From Plantibacter sp. VKM Ac-2880 (GTDB taxonomy: Bacteria > Actinomycetota > Actinomycetes > Actinomycetales > Microbacteriaceae): a stretch of 64,000 nucleotides of DNA. How positions within the stretch are numbered: position 1 is the stretch's first letter; every line of letters begins with the position of its first letter. Of this stretch, positions 19,707 to 30,502 are shown piece after piece. The notes beneath the pieces were generated by a model. It was not told the origin of the DNA. It saw nothing but the letters and a program-made list of their open reading frames with translations, and searched no databases. The stretch covers positions 930,001-994,000 of the forward strand of contig NZ_JADKSJ010000002.1 in NCBI RefSeq assembly GCF_015351235.1, read 5' to 3'. The position numbers were made by a program, and so were the translations under genes.

Positions 19707-21449
19707 TCAGGCTCGCGGCAGCGGTACCTCGATGAGGACGGGCCCGGTCACCGGCGCGGTGAACGCCTGGTCGAGCTCCGCCCGGGTCGTCGCCGAGCGG
19801 TACTTCCAGCCGTACGCGGCCGCGAGCGACTCCAGGCGGACCCGCTGCGGCGTGTACTGCACCCGGTCGAACAGCTCGCTCGGCGCACTCCGTGCGACTT
19901 CGAGCCCGTCGAAGATGGTGCCGCCGCCGTCGTTCCCGACGATCACCTGCAGGCGCGGCGCGATGCCGTCCTCGAGGAGCAGCGCGCCGACGTCGTGGAG
20001 GAACGCGAGGTCGCCGAGGAGCACGCGCGTGACACCGGGTCCGCCGTCGGCCTGGCTCGCCAACGCGATGCCGGTGGCGGTCGCGATGGTGCCGTCGATC
20101 CCGGCGAGGCCACGATTGGCATGCACACGGATCTTTCGTCCAGGGACCAGCCCGTCGGCGACCCTGATGAGCCGCGACGCACCGACGACGAGGCGGTCGT
20201 GCGGCCAGGTGGCACGCCAGACGGCGTCGACGAGGACCTCGCGGGTCACCGGGAGCCGGACGGCGTCGAGCTCGGCCCGCACCGAGGCGAGGCGCTCGGA
20301 CGGCGTCGTCGAATGCAGGCCGGCGAGGTCGGGTGCTGCGGGCGACGGGTCCACGACCCGCTCTCGGGATCCGACGACCCAGGCACCGAGCCAGGCGCGG
20401 TCGGCGGGACCAGGCTCGACGGTGACCGAGGAGACGATGTGGTCGGCACGGCGCCCGGGGTTGTAGACCTCGGCTCCTGCGGGGGCGACGACGATCGTCT
20501 CGACCGCGTCCTGCTGCAGGAGGAGCGGGACCTCACGGCTGAGCGTCGGGTGGCCGAACACGACGACCCGCTCGACCGCCTCGCGGTAGTCGTCCTCCCG
20601 CAGCAGCTCGCGGTAGGCGGCGATGACCTGGCGTCCGAACCTGGCTCCGCTCGAGACCTCGGCGATGAGCGGCCAGCCACCGTCGGCCGCCAGCTGCTCG
20701 GCCGCCGGGCCGGCGTCGTGCCCGGCGACCACCAGGGTCCTCGGTCCACGCTCCAGCACGAGCCGGGGACGTCCTGGGTAGCGCGGGTGGTCGTCGGCTG
20801 TGACACTCGGGCCGGCCGTCGGCTCGGCCTCGGCGTCTGCATCCGGCTCCGGCTCGAAGGCACCGGACAGCGGCTCGCGGTACGCGAGATCGAGGTGGAC
20901 CGGACCGGGATCGAGGATGCCCGTCGCCGCGTCGTAGGCCTCGCGTGCGAGCTCGCGCGCCGCTCGCTGCTCACCCTCGGCACCCGTCGGGGCCTCGGTG
21001 ACCACGGCGAGGCGTGTCGCGGAACCGTAGAGGTCGTCCTGCCGCGTCGTCTGGTTCGCGCGGACCCCGTGGGCCTCGATCGGCCGGTCGGCGGTGAGGA
21101 CGATCAGCGGCACGCGCGACTGGTGCGCCTCGAGGACGGCGGGGTGCAGGTTCGCGGTCGCGGTCCCGGAAGTGGTGATCACGACGGCCGGCCGGCCACT
21201 CTCCACGGCCAGTCCCAGCGCGAGGAATCCGGCGACCCGTTCGTCGATCCGCACGTGCAGGGCGATCCGTCCCGCGGCCGCGAGTTCCGCCGCCGCAAGC
21301 GCGAGGGCCTGCGAGCGCGACCCTGGGCACACCACGATGTCGGAGACGCCGGCGGCCACGAACGCCCCGAGGAGCGCCGACGCGGATGCGCTCGCCGGGC
21401 TCGCCGAAGCGGCCGAGCCGACGGGCTCGGGTGCTGCGGGCGGGGTCAC
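19707..21449 (-). CDS. menD: SEPHCHC synthase
   Basis: A 580-residue ThDP enzyme that joins 2-oxoglutarate and isochorismate (2-succinyl-5-enolpyruvyl-6-hydroxy-3-cyclohexene-1-carboxylate synthase). N-terminal VVCPGSRSQALALAAAEL and RIDERVAGFLALG are MenD signatures; the C-terminal ThDP/Mg segment is GDLAFLHDVGALL with VGNDGGGTIFDGLE. The start codon overlaps the stop of the small membrane protein gene upstream by four bases (ATGA), so the two are translationally coupled. Confidence 0.94.
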   Translation of the reverse strand: MTPPAAPEPVGSAASASPASASASALLGAFVAAGVSDIVVCPGSRSQALALAAAELAAAGRIALHVRIDERVAGFLALGLAVESGRPAVVITTSGTATANLHPAVLEAHQSRVPLIVLTADRPIEAHGVRANQTTRQDDLYGSATRLAVVTEAPTGAEGEQRAARELAREAYDAATGILDPGPVHLDLAYREPLSGAFEPEPDADAEAEPTAGPSVTADDHPRYPGRPRLVLERGPRTLVVAGHDAGPAAEQLAADGGWPLIAEVSSGARFGRQVIAAYRELLREDDYREAVERVVVFGHPTLSREVPLLLQQDAVETIVVAPAGAEVYNPGRRADHIVSSVTVEPGPADRAWLGAWVVGSRERVVDPSPAAPDLAGLHSTTPSERLASVRAELDAVRLPVTREVLVDAVWRATWPHDRLVVGASRLIRVADGLVPGRKIRVHANRGLAGIDGTIATATGIALASQADGGPGVTRVLLGDLAFLHDVGALLLEDGIAPRLQVIVGNDGGGTIFDGLEVARSAPSELFDRVQYTPQRVRLESLAAAYGWKYRSATTRAELDQAFTAPVTGPVLIEVPLPRA

Positions 21450-21871
21450 GAGGCGCTCGGTGCGCCGGGCGGCTTCCGACCGGGGCCGTCGTCAGGGGTG
21501 TCGGACTCGGGTGCCGGGTCGTCGTGGGAGCCGCTTCCGGTACCGGTGCCACCGGGTTCATCGTCGAAGCGCTTCAGCTCGTCTTCGAGATCGCGGATGC
21601 GCTTCGCCTGGTTGCGTTCGGCATCGAGCTTCTTGAGGAAGTCGGGGTCGTCGTCGGGAGCGGAGCCGCGTGGCGCCGCCTTCGGGGCGCGGACCCGGCC
21701 GATGATCCACCAGAGCAGGCCACCGATGACCGGCAGCAGGAGGATGGCGATGATCCACGACGGCTTCGAGATGCCCCGGACGCGGTCTCGCGGCATCGTT
21801 GCGCAGTCCACCACCGAATACACGATGAAGACGACTGCCGCGACGGCGAGGCCGATCCAGAGACGAACCAT
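21446..21871 (-). CDS. PLDc_N-domain small membrane protein
   Basis: A 141-residue protein with two hydrophobic helices (about 5-23 and 38-60) of the phospholipase-D-nuclease N-terminal domain type, ending in a charged, Pro/Gly/Asp-rich tail. It has no catalytic HKD motif. Function unknown; it sits first in an operon with menD (four-base overlap), an arrangement seen in other actinobacteria. Start ATG 21871 is six bases after TACGAT. Confidence 0.75.
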   Translation of the reverse strand: MVRLWIGLAVAAVVFIVYSVVDCATMPRDRVRGISKPSWIIAILLLPVIGGLLWWIIGRVRAPKAAPRGSAPDDDPDFLKKLDAERNQAKRIRDLEDELKRFDDEPGGTGTGSGSHDDPAPESDTPDDGPGRKPPGAPSAS

Positions 21872-21942
21872 GTCTCCATCGTAAACGCCAGGTGACGTGA
21901 TTGCCTGGGGTTGCCTTCAGGGACGACGCCTAGACTTGACTG

Positions 21943-22290
21943 GTGAATCGCGTTCCCGCCGCCGTCCGGTACACCGTGCTCCGCCTGCTGGCGTTCGCGG
22001 TGCCGCTCCTGCTCCTCGTCTTCCTCACGGGCCTGCAGCCCTGGATCGCCGCGATCATCGCCGCGATCATCGGGCTCTGCGTCTCCTATATCTTCCTGCG
22101 CACCCCGCGCGAGACGGTGGCGCAGGAGCTCTTCGCCCGCCGGCACGGCGACAAGCCGGTGCCGCACGACGACGAGGACGCCGAGGACGCGGCGCTCGAC
22201 GCCGACACCGTGCGCACCCCCGGAGCCGAGGATGCCACGACCGCAGAAGCACCCGCGGCGTCGACGCCTGAGGAGCAGCAGGGGCGCTAG
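21943..22290 (+). CDS. DUF4229-type small membrane protein
   Basis: A 115-residue protein with two hydrophobic helices (about 8-28 and 32-52), a conserved-looking TPRETVAQELFARR segment and an acidic tail. It matches the actinobacterial DUF4229 family in pattern and in its habit of lying beside menaquinone genes. Role unknown. GTG 21943 follows TAGACT by six bases. It is convergent with menA. Confidence 0.7.
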   Translation: MNRVPAAVRYTVLRLLAFAVPLLLLVFLTGLQPWIAAIIAAIIGLCVSYIFLRTPRETVAQELFARRHGDKPVPHDDEDAEDAALDADTVRTPGAEDATTAEAPAASTPEEQQGR

Positions 22291-22303
22291 CGTCCGGACC
22301 GCG

Positions 22304-23338
22304 TCAGGCGGCGATGCCCGGGGTGTAGAAGAACGCCAGGCCGAGCACCACGCCGAACACGAGCTGCACGAGTCCCGTCAGCTTGAGCGCGAGGATCTGC
22401 TCCTTCGCGGTCGTCGAGAACAGCACGATCACGCACGCGGGGAGTGCGGCGAGCAGGCCGAACATCGCGAGCCACGCGACCGGGTAGAAGAGCGCGAGGA
22501 ACCCGGCGATGACGAACGGCACGAGCAGCAGGACGCAGTAGAGCACCTTCGACGCGATGCGGCCGATGAAGGTGGACAGCGTGCGCTTACCGACCGCCTT
22601 GTCCTGTTCGAGATCGCGGAGGTTGTTGACGACGAGCGCCGCGCAGGCGATGAGGCCGGCACCGATCGCGCCGAACCACGCCTCCTGATTGAGCCGACCG
22701 ACCTGCACGAACGTCGTGCCGAGCGTGGCGACGAGGCCGAAGAAGACGAACACGAAGACCTCGCCGAGCGCGAAGTACCCGTAGGGGCGCTTGCCTCCGG
22801 TGTAGAACCAGGCCGCGATGATCGCGACGGCGCCGACGAGCAGCAGCCACCAGAACTGGGTGAGGATCGTGAGGACGATGCCGGCCACCGCGGCGATGCC
22901 GAAGAACACGAGCGCGACGGCGAGGACGGCCTTGGGCTTCGCCGCGCCGGAACCGGTCAGGCGGCTCGGGCCGACCCGCTGGTCGTCCGTGCCGCGGACC
23001 CCGTCGGAGTAGTCGTTGGCGTAGTTGACGCCGATCTGCAGCGCGAGGGCGACGACGAGGCAGAGCAGCGCACGGACCGGGTGGTAGACGCCGGGGCCGG
23101 CGATGATCGACGCGGCACCGGTACCGATGAGGACGGGTGCGACCGCCATCGGGAGCGTGCGGATCCGCGCGGCTCCGACCCAGTCGCGGAACGTCGCCGG
23201 CTTCGCGAGCGGGACCTTGCGCCCGCCGCCACGCGCCGGGTTGCCGGATCGTCCACCGTTCGCCCCGCGTCCCGCGGTCGGGCGCTGTGCGGACGTCTTC
23301 TGCTGTTTCGGCGCTGCCGGCCGTGCTCCATGTGCCAC
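22304..23338 (-). CDS. menA: 1,4-dihydroxy-2-naphthoate polyprenyltransferase
   Basis: A 344-residue UbiA-superfamily membrane enzyme that attaches the polyprenyl tail to dihydroxynaphthoate. The first aspartate-rich motif NDYSDGVRGTD is at 108-118 and the second, NNLRDLEQDKAVGKRT, lies near 235-250. About eight membrane helices are visible after a basic, Gly/Arg-rich 45-residue N-terminus. Start GTG 23338 is seven bases after TAGACT. Confidence 0.93.
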   Translation of the reverse strand: MAHGARPAAPKQQKTSAQRPTAGRGANGGRSGNPARGGGRKVPLAKPATFRDWVGAARIRTLPMAVAPVLIGTGAASIIAGPGVYHPVRALLCLVVALALQIGVNYANDYSDGVRGTDDQRVGPSRLTGSGAAKPKAVLAVALVFFGIAAVAGIVLTILTQFWWLLLVGAVAIIAAWFYTGGKRPYGYFALGEVFVFVFFGLVATLGTTFVQVGRLNQEAWFGAIGAGLIACAALVVNNLRDLEQDKAVGKRTLSTFIGRIASKVLYCVLLLVPFVIAGFLALFYPVAWLAMFGLLAALPACVIVLFSTTAKEQILALKLTGLVQLVFGVVLGLAFFYTPGIAA

Positions 23339-23377
23339 GACGGCGAGTCTACCCGCGGAGCCCTCCGGCGGATCTCG

Positions 23378-25519
23378 TCACAGTGCGCCGGCCGCCTGGA
23401 GGGTCTGGAGGACGGCCGGAGCGATGTGCTCGGCGAAGGCCGGTGTCAGGTGCACCCGGTCGTACTTCGTCGGGGTCGTCCCGGCGAAGGCCGGGCACAC
23501 GCCGTCGACGCAGCTGAAGGGTAACGATGAGATGAACCGCTCACCCGCTGCCGCCGCGGCCGACTCCGAGGCGGTCGCGAAGTCGGTCCATGCGGCGTCC
23601 ACCCCGACGGCACAGTCCTGCGGGCTTGAGACCCGCGAGTAGCAGGATCCGAGCTCGGCACCGAGCGGCGGTGGCGCGAGGAGCACGACCCGGCCGGGGA
23701 CCTGGTACGCGGTCGTCTCGGCGAGCGTCGACGCGACCATCGCCGTCGCGTCCAGGGCGCGTCCGTCGGTCGAGCGGCCGTCGGTGAACGCGTTCGAGAC
23801 GATCACGAGGTCGGGCTGGTCCGCGGCGATGCGCTCGGCGATGTCGTGCTTCCGGGTCGGACAGTCGTCCATGACGCCCGCGCCGCTGTTCTGGACGAGG
23901 TCCTGCGTGAAGCGGCACCCGTACAGCCCGATCGTGGTGATCCGCAACGCACCGCCGCTCTGGTCGGCGATCGCTCGGAACGCCGGGGCGTAGGCGAGCG
24001 CCGTCGAGTCGCCGACGAGGTACACGTGCTTCGGGGCACCGGCATCACCCCAGGTGCAGGACCCCGCGTCGGGTGTCGCGCCGATGTCGAAGCACGCCCG
24101 CGCCGGATTCGTGCTCGAGGTCGCACCGATCGCGTCGTCGAGGCTCGGCGACAGGTCGTCCGGCCAACTCGTCGCGTCAGCCGCGAGCTGCAGCTCCCCC
24201 GCGATGCTCTGCAACGGATCCCCCACCGGTGCAGCCACGGCCGCCGGCCCTCCGGCGGCCACCGGCATGCGCAGTGCGGGCCCGAGCACGATGACGGCCG
24301 ATCCGGCGACGATCACCAGGCCGACGGCCGAGTACAGGAACTGCTGACCGAACCGGTCCCGCCACGCGGTCCAGGCAGCCGCCCGACCCTCGGGGTCGCC
24401 GCGGAACGTGCCGACGAGCGGCGTCCGATGCAGCGGCTGCTCCACGAGCAGGAAGGACAGGACGGAGATGCAGCCGATGAGCGCGAGCATCCCGGGGACC
24501 GTGCTCAGGGCTGTGCCGGGCACAAGCATCGGGACGAACACGAGGATCGGCAGGTGCCAGAGGTAGACGGAGTACGAGATGGCCCCGAGACCGCGGCTCA
24601 GCGGGTTGGCGAGGGGGAACATCCACCGGGAGTAGGCCGGCCCGGCTCCGGTCCCGGCGGCGATCAGCAGCAGCGCCGACGCGACGGGGGCGAGCGCCCA
24701 GGGCCCGGGGAAGCCGATCGACCCGGTGATCAGCAGGGCGGATGCGACGACTCCGGCGAGCCCCGCCCACCCGGCGATCACCCGGATCGCCATCGGGAGG
24801 CGTGCGAGCACCGGGGCGCAGACGGCCAGGAGCGCGCCGGCCGCGAGCTCCCAGACGCGCGCGCCGGTCGCGAAGTAGGCGGCCTGCGGTGCCGCCGCGG
24901 ACTGCCAGACGGCGAAGGCGAACGACGCCGAGACGATCAGGACGAGCACGATCCCGACGACGACGCGCGAGCGGAGCACCGGTCTGGCACCCTTGGCCGC
25001 GACGGCCAGGAGGATGAGGAGGAGCAGCGGCCAGACGAGGTAGAACTGCTCCTCGATGGAGAGCGACCAGAAGTGCTGCAGCGGGGACGCCGCGTCCGTG
25101 GCGTGGAAGTAGTCGGTGCCCGACGCCTCGAACCGCCAGTTGGACACCAGCAGGGCGGCCGACACCGCGTCCCACCAGGTCGACGTCGCCCTCGGGGTGT
25201 TGAACAGCCACGACGCCAGGGCGGTGGTCGCGGCGAGGACCACGAGCGCTGCGGGCAGGATCCGTTTGATCCGCCGACCGAAGAAGGCCGGCAGCGAGAT
25301 GCGCCCGGACCGCTCGTGCTCACGGAGCAGCAGGCCGGTGATCAGGAACCCGGAGATCACGAAGAAGACGTCGACACCGATGAAGCCACCGGTCGGCCAT
25401 CCGGTCGCGTGTGCGAGCACGACGGCGGTCACCGCGAGGGCCCGCATGCCCTGGATGTCGGCGCGGAACGCCGCCGTCGGCCTGGCGGGCGTGGTGCCCA
25501 TGTCGCTCGTCGTTGTCAC
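23378..25519 (-). CDS. Acyltransferase-3/SGNH O-acetyltransferase (OafA/YrhL type)
   Basis: A 713-residue protein. Residues from about 20 to 380 form the ten-helix acyltransferase-3 membrane domain with the family signatures RADIQGMRALAV, FFVISGFLIT and SLSIEEQFYLVWP. After another helix the last 280 residues are an extracellular SGNH domain (LVGDSTALAYAP, and a late Asp-x-x-His in YDRVHLTP). Such two-domain enzymes O-acetylate cell-envelope sugars, peptidoglycan or secreted products. Start is GTG 25519 with GGGGGA seven bases upstream. It lies between menE and menA without evident pathway link. Confidence 0.87.
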   Translation of the reverse strand: MTTTSDMGTTPARPTAAFRADIQGMRALAVTAVVLAHATGWPTGGFIGVDVFFVISGFLITGLLLREHERSGRISLPAFFGRRIKRILPAALVVLAATTALASWLFNTPRATSTWWDAVSAALLVSNWRFEASGTDYFHATDAASPLQHFWSLSIEEQFYLVWPLLLLILLAVAAKGARPVLRSRVVVGIVLVLIVSASFAFAVWQSAAAPQAAYFATGARVWELAAGALLAVCAPVLARLPMAIRVIAGWAGLAGVVASALLITGSIGFPGPWALAPVASALLLIAAGTGAGPAYSRWMFPLANPLSRGLGAISYSVYLWHLPILVFVPMLVPGTALSTVPGMLALIGCISVLSFLLVEQPLHRTPLVGTFRGDPEGRAAAWTAWRDRFGQQFLYSAVGLVIVAGSAVIVLGPALRMPVAAGGPAAVAAPVGDPLQSIAGELQLAADATSWPDDLSPSLDDAIGATSSTNPARACFDIGATPDAGSCTWGDAGAPKHVYLVGDSTALAYAPAFRAIADQSGGALRITTIGLYGCRFTQDLVQNSGAGVMDDCPTRKHDIAERIAADQPDLVIVSNAFTDGRSTDGRALDATAMVASTLAETTAYQVPGRVVLLAPPPLGAELGSCYSRVSSPQDCAVGVDAAWTDFATASESAAAAAGERFISSLPFSCVDGVCPAFAGTTPTKYDRVHLTPAFAEHIAPAVLQTLQAAGAL

Positions 25520-25648
25520 CTGTCGTCGTCCCCCGGCTGCGGCCTCTCGTCGACGCGCATGGGAGAGCTTGCCGTATGCGAGAACCACTCGCAAACCACC
25601 GCCACGCCACCGCGGACGGAAGCGTCGGTGGTGTCGTCCGTTGCGGCG

Positions 25649-26821
25649 TCAGCCGAGCCGTGCGCGGAGCGCGACCACGTCGGGTTTGCCGCTCGCCAGG
25701 AGCGGCAGCTCGTCCACACGCACCAGCCGCGCGGGGCGCGCCGGGCGTCCGAGCGCCTCGGCCACCGTGCTCCTGGCCGTCTCGAGGAGCGCGTCGTCCG
25801 ACCGCCCCTCGACGGCGGTGTCGCGCTCGGCGACGATCACGGAGGCCTGACCGAACCGCTCGTCCGGGATGCCGACGACGACCGCCTCGGCGAGGCCCGC
25901 CACCGACCGCACGGTCGCCTGCACGCGGTCGAGGGAGATGTTGACGCCACCGCTGATGATGACGTTGTCCGCGCGACCGGTCACCCGCACGACGCCGTCC
26001 GCGAGCTCGGCCGTGTCCCCGGTGCGGTACCACCGCCGACCACCCTCGTGCGGGAACGCGGCGGCCGTGCGGTCGGGCTCGCCGAGGTATCCCTCCGCGA
26101 GCACCGGTCCGGCGAGGAGGAGCTCACCGTTCGACAGCCGCGCCTCGACGCCGGGGAACGCCACCCCGTCGTAGAGGCATCCGCCGGCGGTCTCGCTGGA
26201 GCCGTAGCTCCGCACGACGCGCAGACCGAGCGACGCCGACCGCTCGAGCAGCGGACGCGGAGTGGCCTGGCCGCCGACGAGGAGCCCCGAGAGGCCACGG
26301 AGGGTGTCGCGCATCGAGGCGCTCTGTTCCGCCGCCTCGACGAGGAGCCGCAGCTGTGCCGGGACGAGCGCGGCGAAGCCGGCGTCGGCGGAGATCGCCT
26401 CGACGTGTCGCGAGAACACCCGGGCGTCGAACGACCCGGTCGGCAGCTCGATCGGCGTGGTCCCGGCGACGATGGACCGGAGCAGCACGTTCACGCCGGC
26501 GATGTAGTGCACCGGCAGCGCGAGGATCCACTGCGACGACCCTCTGGCGACGTCGTCCCCCCCGAGCGCGGCCGCGGAGCCGTTCGCGCTCGCCAGCAGG
26601 GCGTCTGCCGTGAGCGCCACCCGTTTCGGCACACCGGTCGACCCCGAGGTCTCGATGACGAGCGCGACCCGGTCGTCGACCGAGACCGGTGCGGCGGTGG
26701 GCGGCGACGCGACCCCGGTCTGCACCGGCAGGACCGCCGGTCCGGAACCGTCGAGCGCGGCTTCCAGCGCCGAGGACATCGCCGACGCGGTCGCCTCGAC
26801 GGGGTGCAGCGGACGGGTCAT
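25649..26821 (-). CDS. menE: O-succinylbenzoate-CoA ligase
   Basis: A 390-residue ANL-superfamily ligase activating o-succinylbenzoate. AMP-binding P-loop ETSGSTGVPK (57-66), the SYGSSETAGG motif, the YRTGDTAEL aspartate and the hinge region GRADNVIISGGVNI are present, and the catalytic Lys region is LASGKPD near the end. It is shorter than E. coli MenE because the N-terminal part is compact, as in other actinobacteria. Start ATG 26821 lies six bases after TACGCT; 39 bases after menB. Confidence 0.9.
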   Translation of the reverse strand: MTRPLHPVEATASAMSSALEAALDGSGPAVLPVQTGVASPPTAAPVSVDDRVALVIETSGSTGVPKRVALTADALLASANGSAAALGGDDVARGSSQWILALPVHYIAGVNVLLRSIVAGTTPIELPTGSFDARVFSRHVEAISADAGFAALVPAQLRLLVEAAEQSASMRDTLRGLSGLLVGGQATPRPLLERSASLGLRVVRSYGSSETAGGCLYDGVAFPGVEARLSNGELLLAGPVLAEGYLGEPDRTAAAFPHEGGRRWYRTGDTAELADGVVRVTGRADNVIISGGVNISLDRVQATVRSVAGLAEAVVVGIPDERFGQASVIVAERDTAVEGRSDDALLETARSTVAEALGRPARPARLVRVDELPLLASGKPDVVALRARLG

Positions 26822-26860
26822 GCCCTCAGCGTACGCCGGGTGCCGCGTCGCGCGACCGAC

Positions 26861-27787
<927 letters not shown>

Positions 27788-27803
27788 GCGTCCAGCCTAG
27801 GCA

Positions 27804-29276
27804 CTACTTCGGCTTGTCGAGGTCCGCATACGGTTCGAGGGCCGCGAGGAAGTCGGCGCGGTCGGCCTCCTTCAGGAGCGCGTAGGAGTCGAGGTGCAAC
27901 TCGATCCCCTCGAGGGCCATGCCCGACGTGACGTCGAACTGGCGATCCTTCTCGACCGTCCCCGCGCTGTCGAGGGTGAGGTCGACGATGCTCGCGCCGA
28001 AGCTCCCCGCGCTCGTGATGGCGCCGTAGGTGTGGAGGTCCCAGAGCGCCTGGGTGTCGAGCGTCTCGCCGCCGTACTGCTCCGTCAGCTCGCCGGGTTC
28101 GCGCCACGACGACGGCGCGTTCTGGAGGTCGAGGTTCGCGATGCCCGAGCGCAACAGGACCCCGCGGATGATCTCGACGACCCGGGACTTCTCGTCGAAG
28201 GTGCGGACGGTCGTGGTCGTCTGCCACACCGGTGCCGCGTACTCGTAGAGCATCGAGTCGCCGCCGTAGCCGTTGTGGTCGAGCTCGCTCTCGGCCGGCT
28301 GTCGCTCCACCCACTCGAAACCGAACTCGGTGGTGAGGGCGGTCCGGATGTCGGCGAGGATCGTCTCGGAGCGGTCGACGAACGCCTCGTAGCTCGGTCC
28401 GTCGAGGGTCTCCTTCGCGTCCACGTAGGCGGAGCCGGGATAGGTGTCCCAGATCGGGTCGTGGTCCTCGTCACCTGTCCCGCCGGCGGCGGTGTCGCCG
28501 TCCGACCGGTCGAACACGAGACCACCGACCGTCATCGCCGTGACCGGGTTGACGACGAGGAGCAGGACGAGCGCCAGGACGCCCAGTCGTCGCGCCCTCC
28601 GCCGGATCACGACGACGCTCGCGAACACCAGCACGAGCTGGACGAGACCGACGACGACGAGTGCCGCGACGACCGCCCAAGCGCCCTCACCCGGTCGGTA
28701 CACGACGGCGAGGAGAGCGGCGAGGAGGGTGACGGCGACGACCGCCAGCAGCAGCATCGGCGGAGAGAAGGCCGAGCCTCCCGTTCGTGCCGGTTGGGAC
28801 GCGCTCGCGCCGGGTGCTGTCACAGCATTCCGGCCCGGAGCCGCCTCCTCGGCCTCGACGGCCTTCGGAACGACGACGGCGGCCTTCGAGCGCGCGGCCT
28901 TCGACCGAGCGGCTCTCCGAGCGCGGCGAGCCGAGGGACTCGCGCGCTGCTGCCGTCCGCGGGAACCCGGTCGGCGGAAGCGGGCGGTCGCCGCCTCGAG
29001 GTCCTCCGGCGTCGGTTGGTCCGCCGATGCCGGCACGACGGCGGGTGAGCTCGTCAGCGGTGGGGCTGATGAGCCGCCCGGGACCGGTGGGGCGTTCGGG
29101 TCGCGTGGCCCGGACGCCTCGGCGTCGGCCTCGACCGGGGCATCGGACACCTCGACGGGCTCGGGCTCGGCGACGGCTTCGAAGATCGGCTCCGGCACGC
29201 TGAACGTCCCCGGCTCGTCCGCGGGCACACCACGGCCACCACCGGGCGTCGGCTTGCGTCGGGAGAACAGCGGCAC
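27804..29276 (-). CDS. Hypothetical multi-domain membrane protein
   Basis: A 490-residue protein I do not recognise. The first 150 residues are cytoplasmic, Pro/Ala/Arg-rich and acidic then basic (a run of ARRAARSKAARSKAA). Three hydrophobic helices follow, then about 260 residues outside the membrane with many Asp/Glu and Trp/Tyr but no known catalytic motif. GTG 29276 is seven bases after CACAAT. It lies between menB and menC, divergent from menC, so may be an envelope protein merely housed there. Confidence 0.6.
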   Translation of the reverse strand: MPLFSRRKPTPGGGRGVPADEPGTFSVPEPIFEAVAEPEPVEVSDAPVEADAEASGPRDPNAPPVPGGSSAPPLTSSPAVVPASADQPTPEDLEAATARFRRPGSRGRQQRASPSARRARRAARSKAARSKAAVVVPKAVEAEEAAPGRNAVTAPGASASQPARTGGSAFSPPMLLLAVVAVTLLAALLAVVYRPGEGAWAVVAALVVVGLVQLVLVFASVVVIRRRARRLGVLALVLLLVVNPVTAMTVGGLVFDRSDGDTAAGGTGDEDHDPIWDTYPGSAYVDAKETLDGPSYEAFVDRSETILADIRTALTTEFGFEWVERQPAESELDHNGYGGDSMLYEYAAPVWQTTTTVRTFDEKSRVVEIIRGVLLRSGIANLDLQNAPSSWREPGELTEQYGGETLDTQALWDLHTYGAITSAGSFGASIVDLTLDSAGTVEKDRQFDVTSGMALEGIELHLDSYALLKEADRADFLAALEPYADLDKPK

Positions 29277-29347
29277 GCGTCCGATTGTGTCACGACCGTC
29301 CACCGGCTCCCCGAGGGGCCGCGCATCGGAGGGTGCAGGATAGGGGC

Positions 29348-30325
29348 ATGCTCGCCACCATCGACGACATCCTCGCCACGGCCCGCGTGGTCTCGATCCC
29401 GCTGCGCGTCCGCTTCCGCGGCATCGACACCCGCGAAGCCGTCCTGTTCCGCGGGCCGGAGGGATGGACGGAGTTCTCCCCCTTCGTCGAGTACGACGAC
29501 GACGAGGCCACCGCCTGGCTTCGAGCCGCCATCGACTTCGGCTGGTCGGCGTCGCCGCCGCTCAACCGGGACCGCATCCGCGTCAACGCCACCGTCCCCG
29601 CCGTCGGCGCGGACGACGTCCCGGCGATCCTGTCCCGCTTCCCCGGTTGCCGGACTGCGAAGGTGAAGGTGGCCGAACGCGGCCAGGTGCTCGCCGACGA
29701 CGTCGCGCGCGTCGCGGCCGTCCGGAAGGCCATCGGACCGGAAGGTCGGCTGCGGGTGGACGCCAACACGAACTGGAACGTCGACGAGGCCGAGCACGCG
29801 ATCCGTGCCCTCGAACCGTACGACCTCGAGTACGTCGAACAGCCGTGCGCGACCGTCGCCGAACTCGCCGAGATCCGCGAGCGCGTCTCCTCGCTGGACG
29901 TCCCCATCGCGGCCGACGAGAGCGTGCGGAAAGCGGAGGACCCCTTGGCCGTCGCGCGGGCCGGAGCCGCCGACCTGCTCGTCGTGAAGGCCCAGCCGCT
30001 CGGAGGCGTCCACGCGGCACTCCGCATCGCCGGGGAGGCAGGGCTGCCGATCGTCGTGTCCAGCGCGCTCGACACGTCCGTCGGGATCTCGATGGGCGCC
30101 CACCTCGCCGCCGCACTGCCCGAGCTCGACTACGACTGCGGGCTCGCCACCACGGCGCTGCTCGGCGGCGATGTGACGACGAGCCCCCTGGACCCGGAGG
30201 ACGGCGGCATCGCGGTGCGACGCGTCGACGTGGACGTCGACCTCCTCGACCACTTCTCCGCGTCACCGGAACGCACCGCCTGGTGGCTCGACCGCCTGCG
30301 ACGCACGCACTCACTGCTGGGCTGA
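29348..30325 (+). CDS. menC: o-Succinylbenzoate synthase
   Basis: A 325-residue enolase-superfamily dehydratase. Catalytic and metal residues fit: the KxK pair in AKVKVAE (Lys105, Lys107), Asp138 in RVDANTNW, Glu164 in YVEQPC, Asp190/Glu191 in ADES and Lys214 in VVKAQPLGG. Start ATG 29348 is six bases after CAGGAT. It is the only men gene of the block on the plus strand besides menF. Confidence 0.92.
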   Translation: MLATIDDILATARVVSIPLRVRFRGIDTREAVLFRGPEGWTEFSPFVEYDDDEATAWLRAAIDFGWSASPPLNRDRIRVNATVPAVGADDVPAILSRFPGCRTAKVKVAERGQVLADDVARVAAVRKAIGPEGRLRVDANTNWNVDEAEHAIRALEPYDLEYVEQPCATVAELAEIRERVSSLDVPIAADESVRKAEDPLAVARAGAADLLVVKAQPLGGVHAALRIAGEAGLPIVVSSALDTSVGISMGAHLAAALPELDYDCGLATTALLGGDVTTSPLDPEDGGIAVRRVDVDVDLLDHFSASPERTAWWLDRLRRTHSLLG

Positions 30326-30331
30326 CGCACG

Positions 30332-30480
30332 CCCTTCGACAAGCTCAGGGACCGGTGGAGGGATCAGGGACCGCTGAAGGGGACCAGGGACCGGTGAAGG
30401 GGACCAGGGACCGCTGAAGGGGACCAGGGACCGGTGAAGGGGACCAGGGACCGGTGAGGGGGATCAGGGACCGGCGAAGG
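30332..30480. repeat. Intergenic repeat cluster 5: one core with a 20-bp tail array
   Basis: One CCCTTCGACAAGCTCAGGGACC copy followed by about seven tandem 19-20-bp units of the form AGGGACCGGTGAAGGGGACC (from 30347). The tail units alternate GGTGAAGG and GCTGAAGG and contain no core. Lies between convergent menC and ccsB. Confidence 0.85.
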
Positions 30481-30502
30481 TGAAACCGACGACCGGTTCC
30501 CG

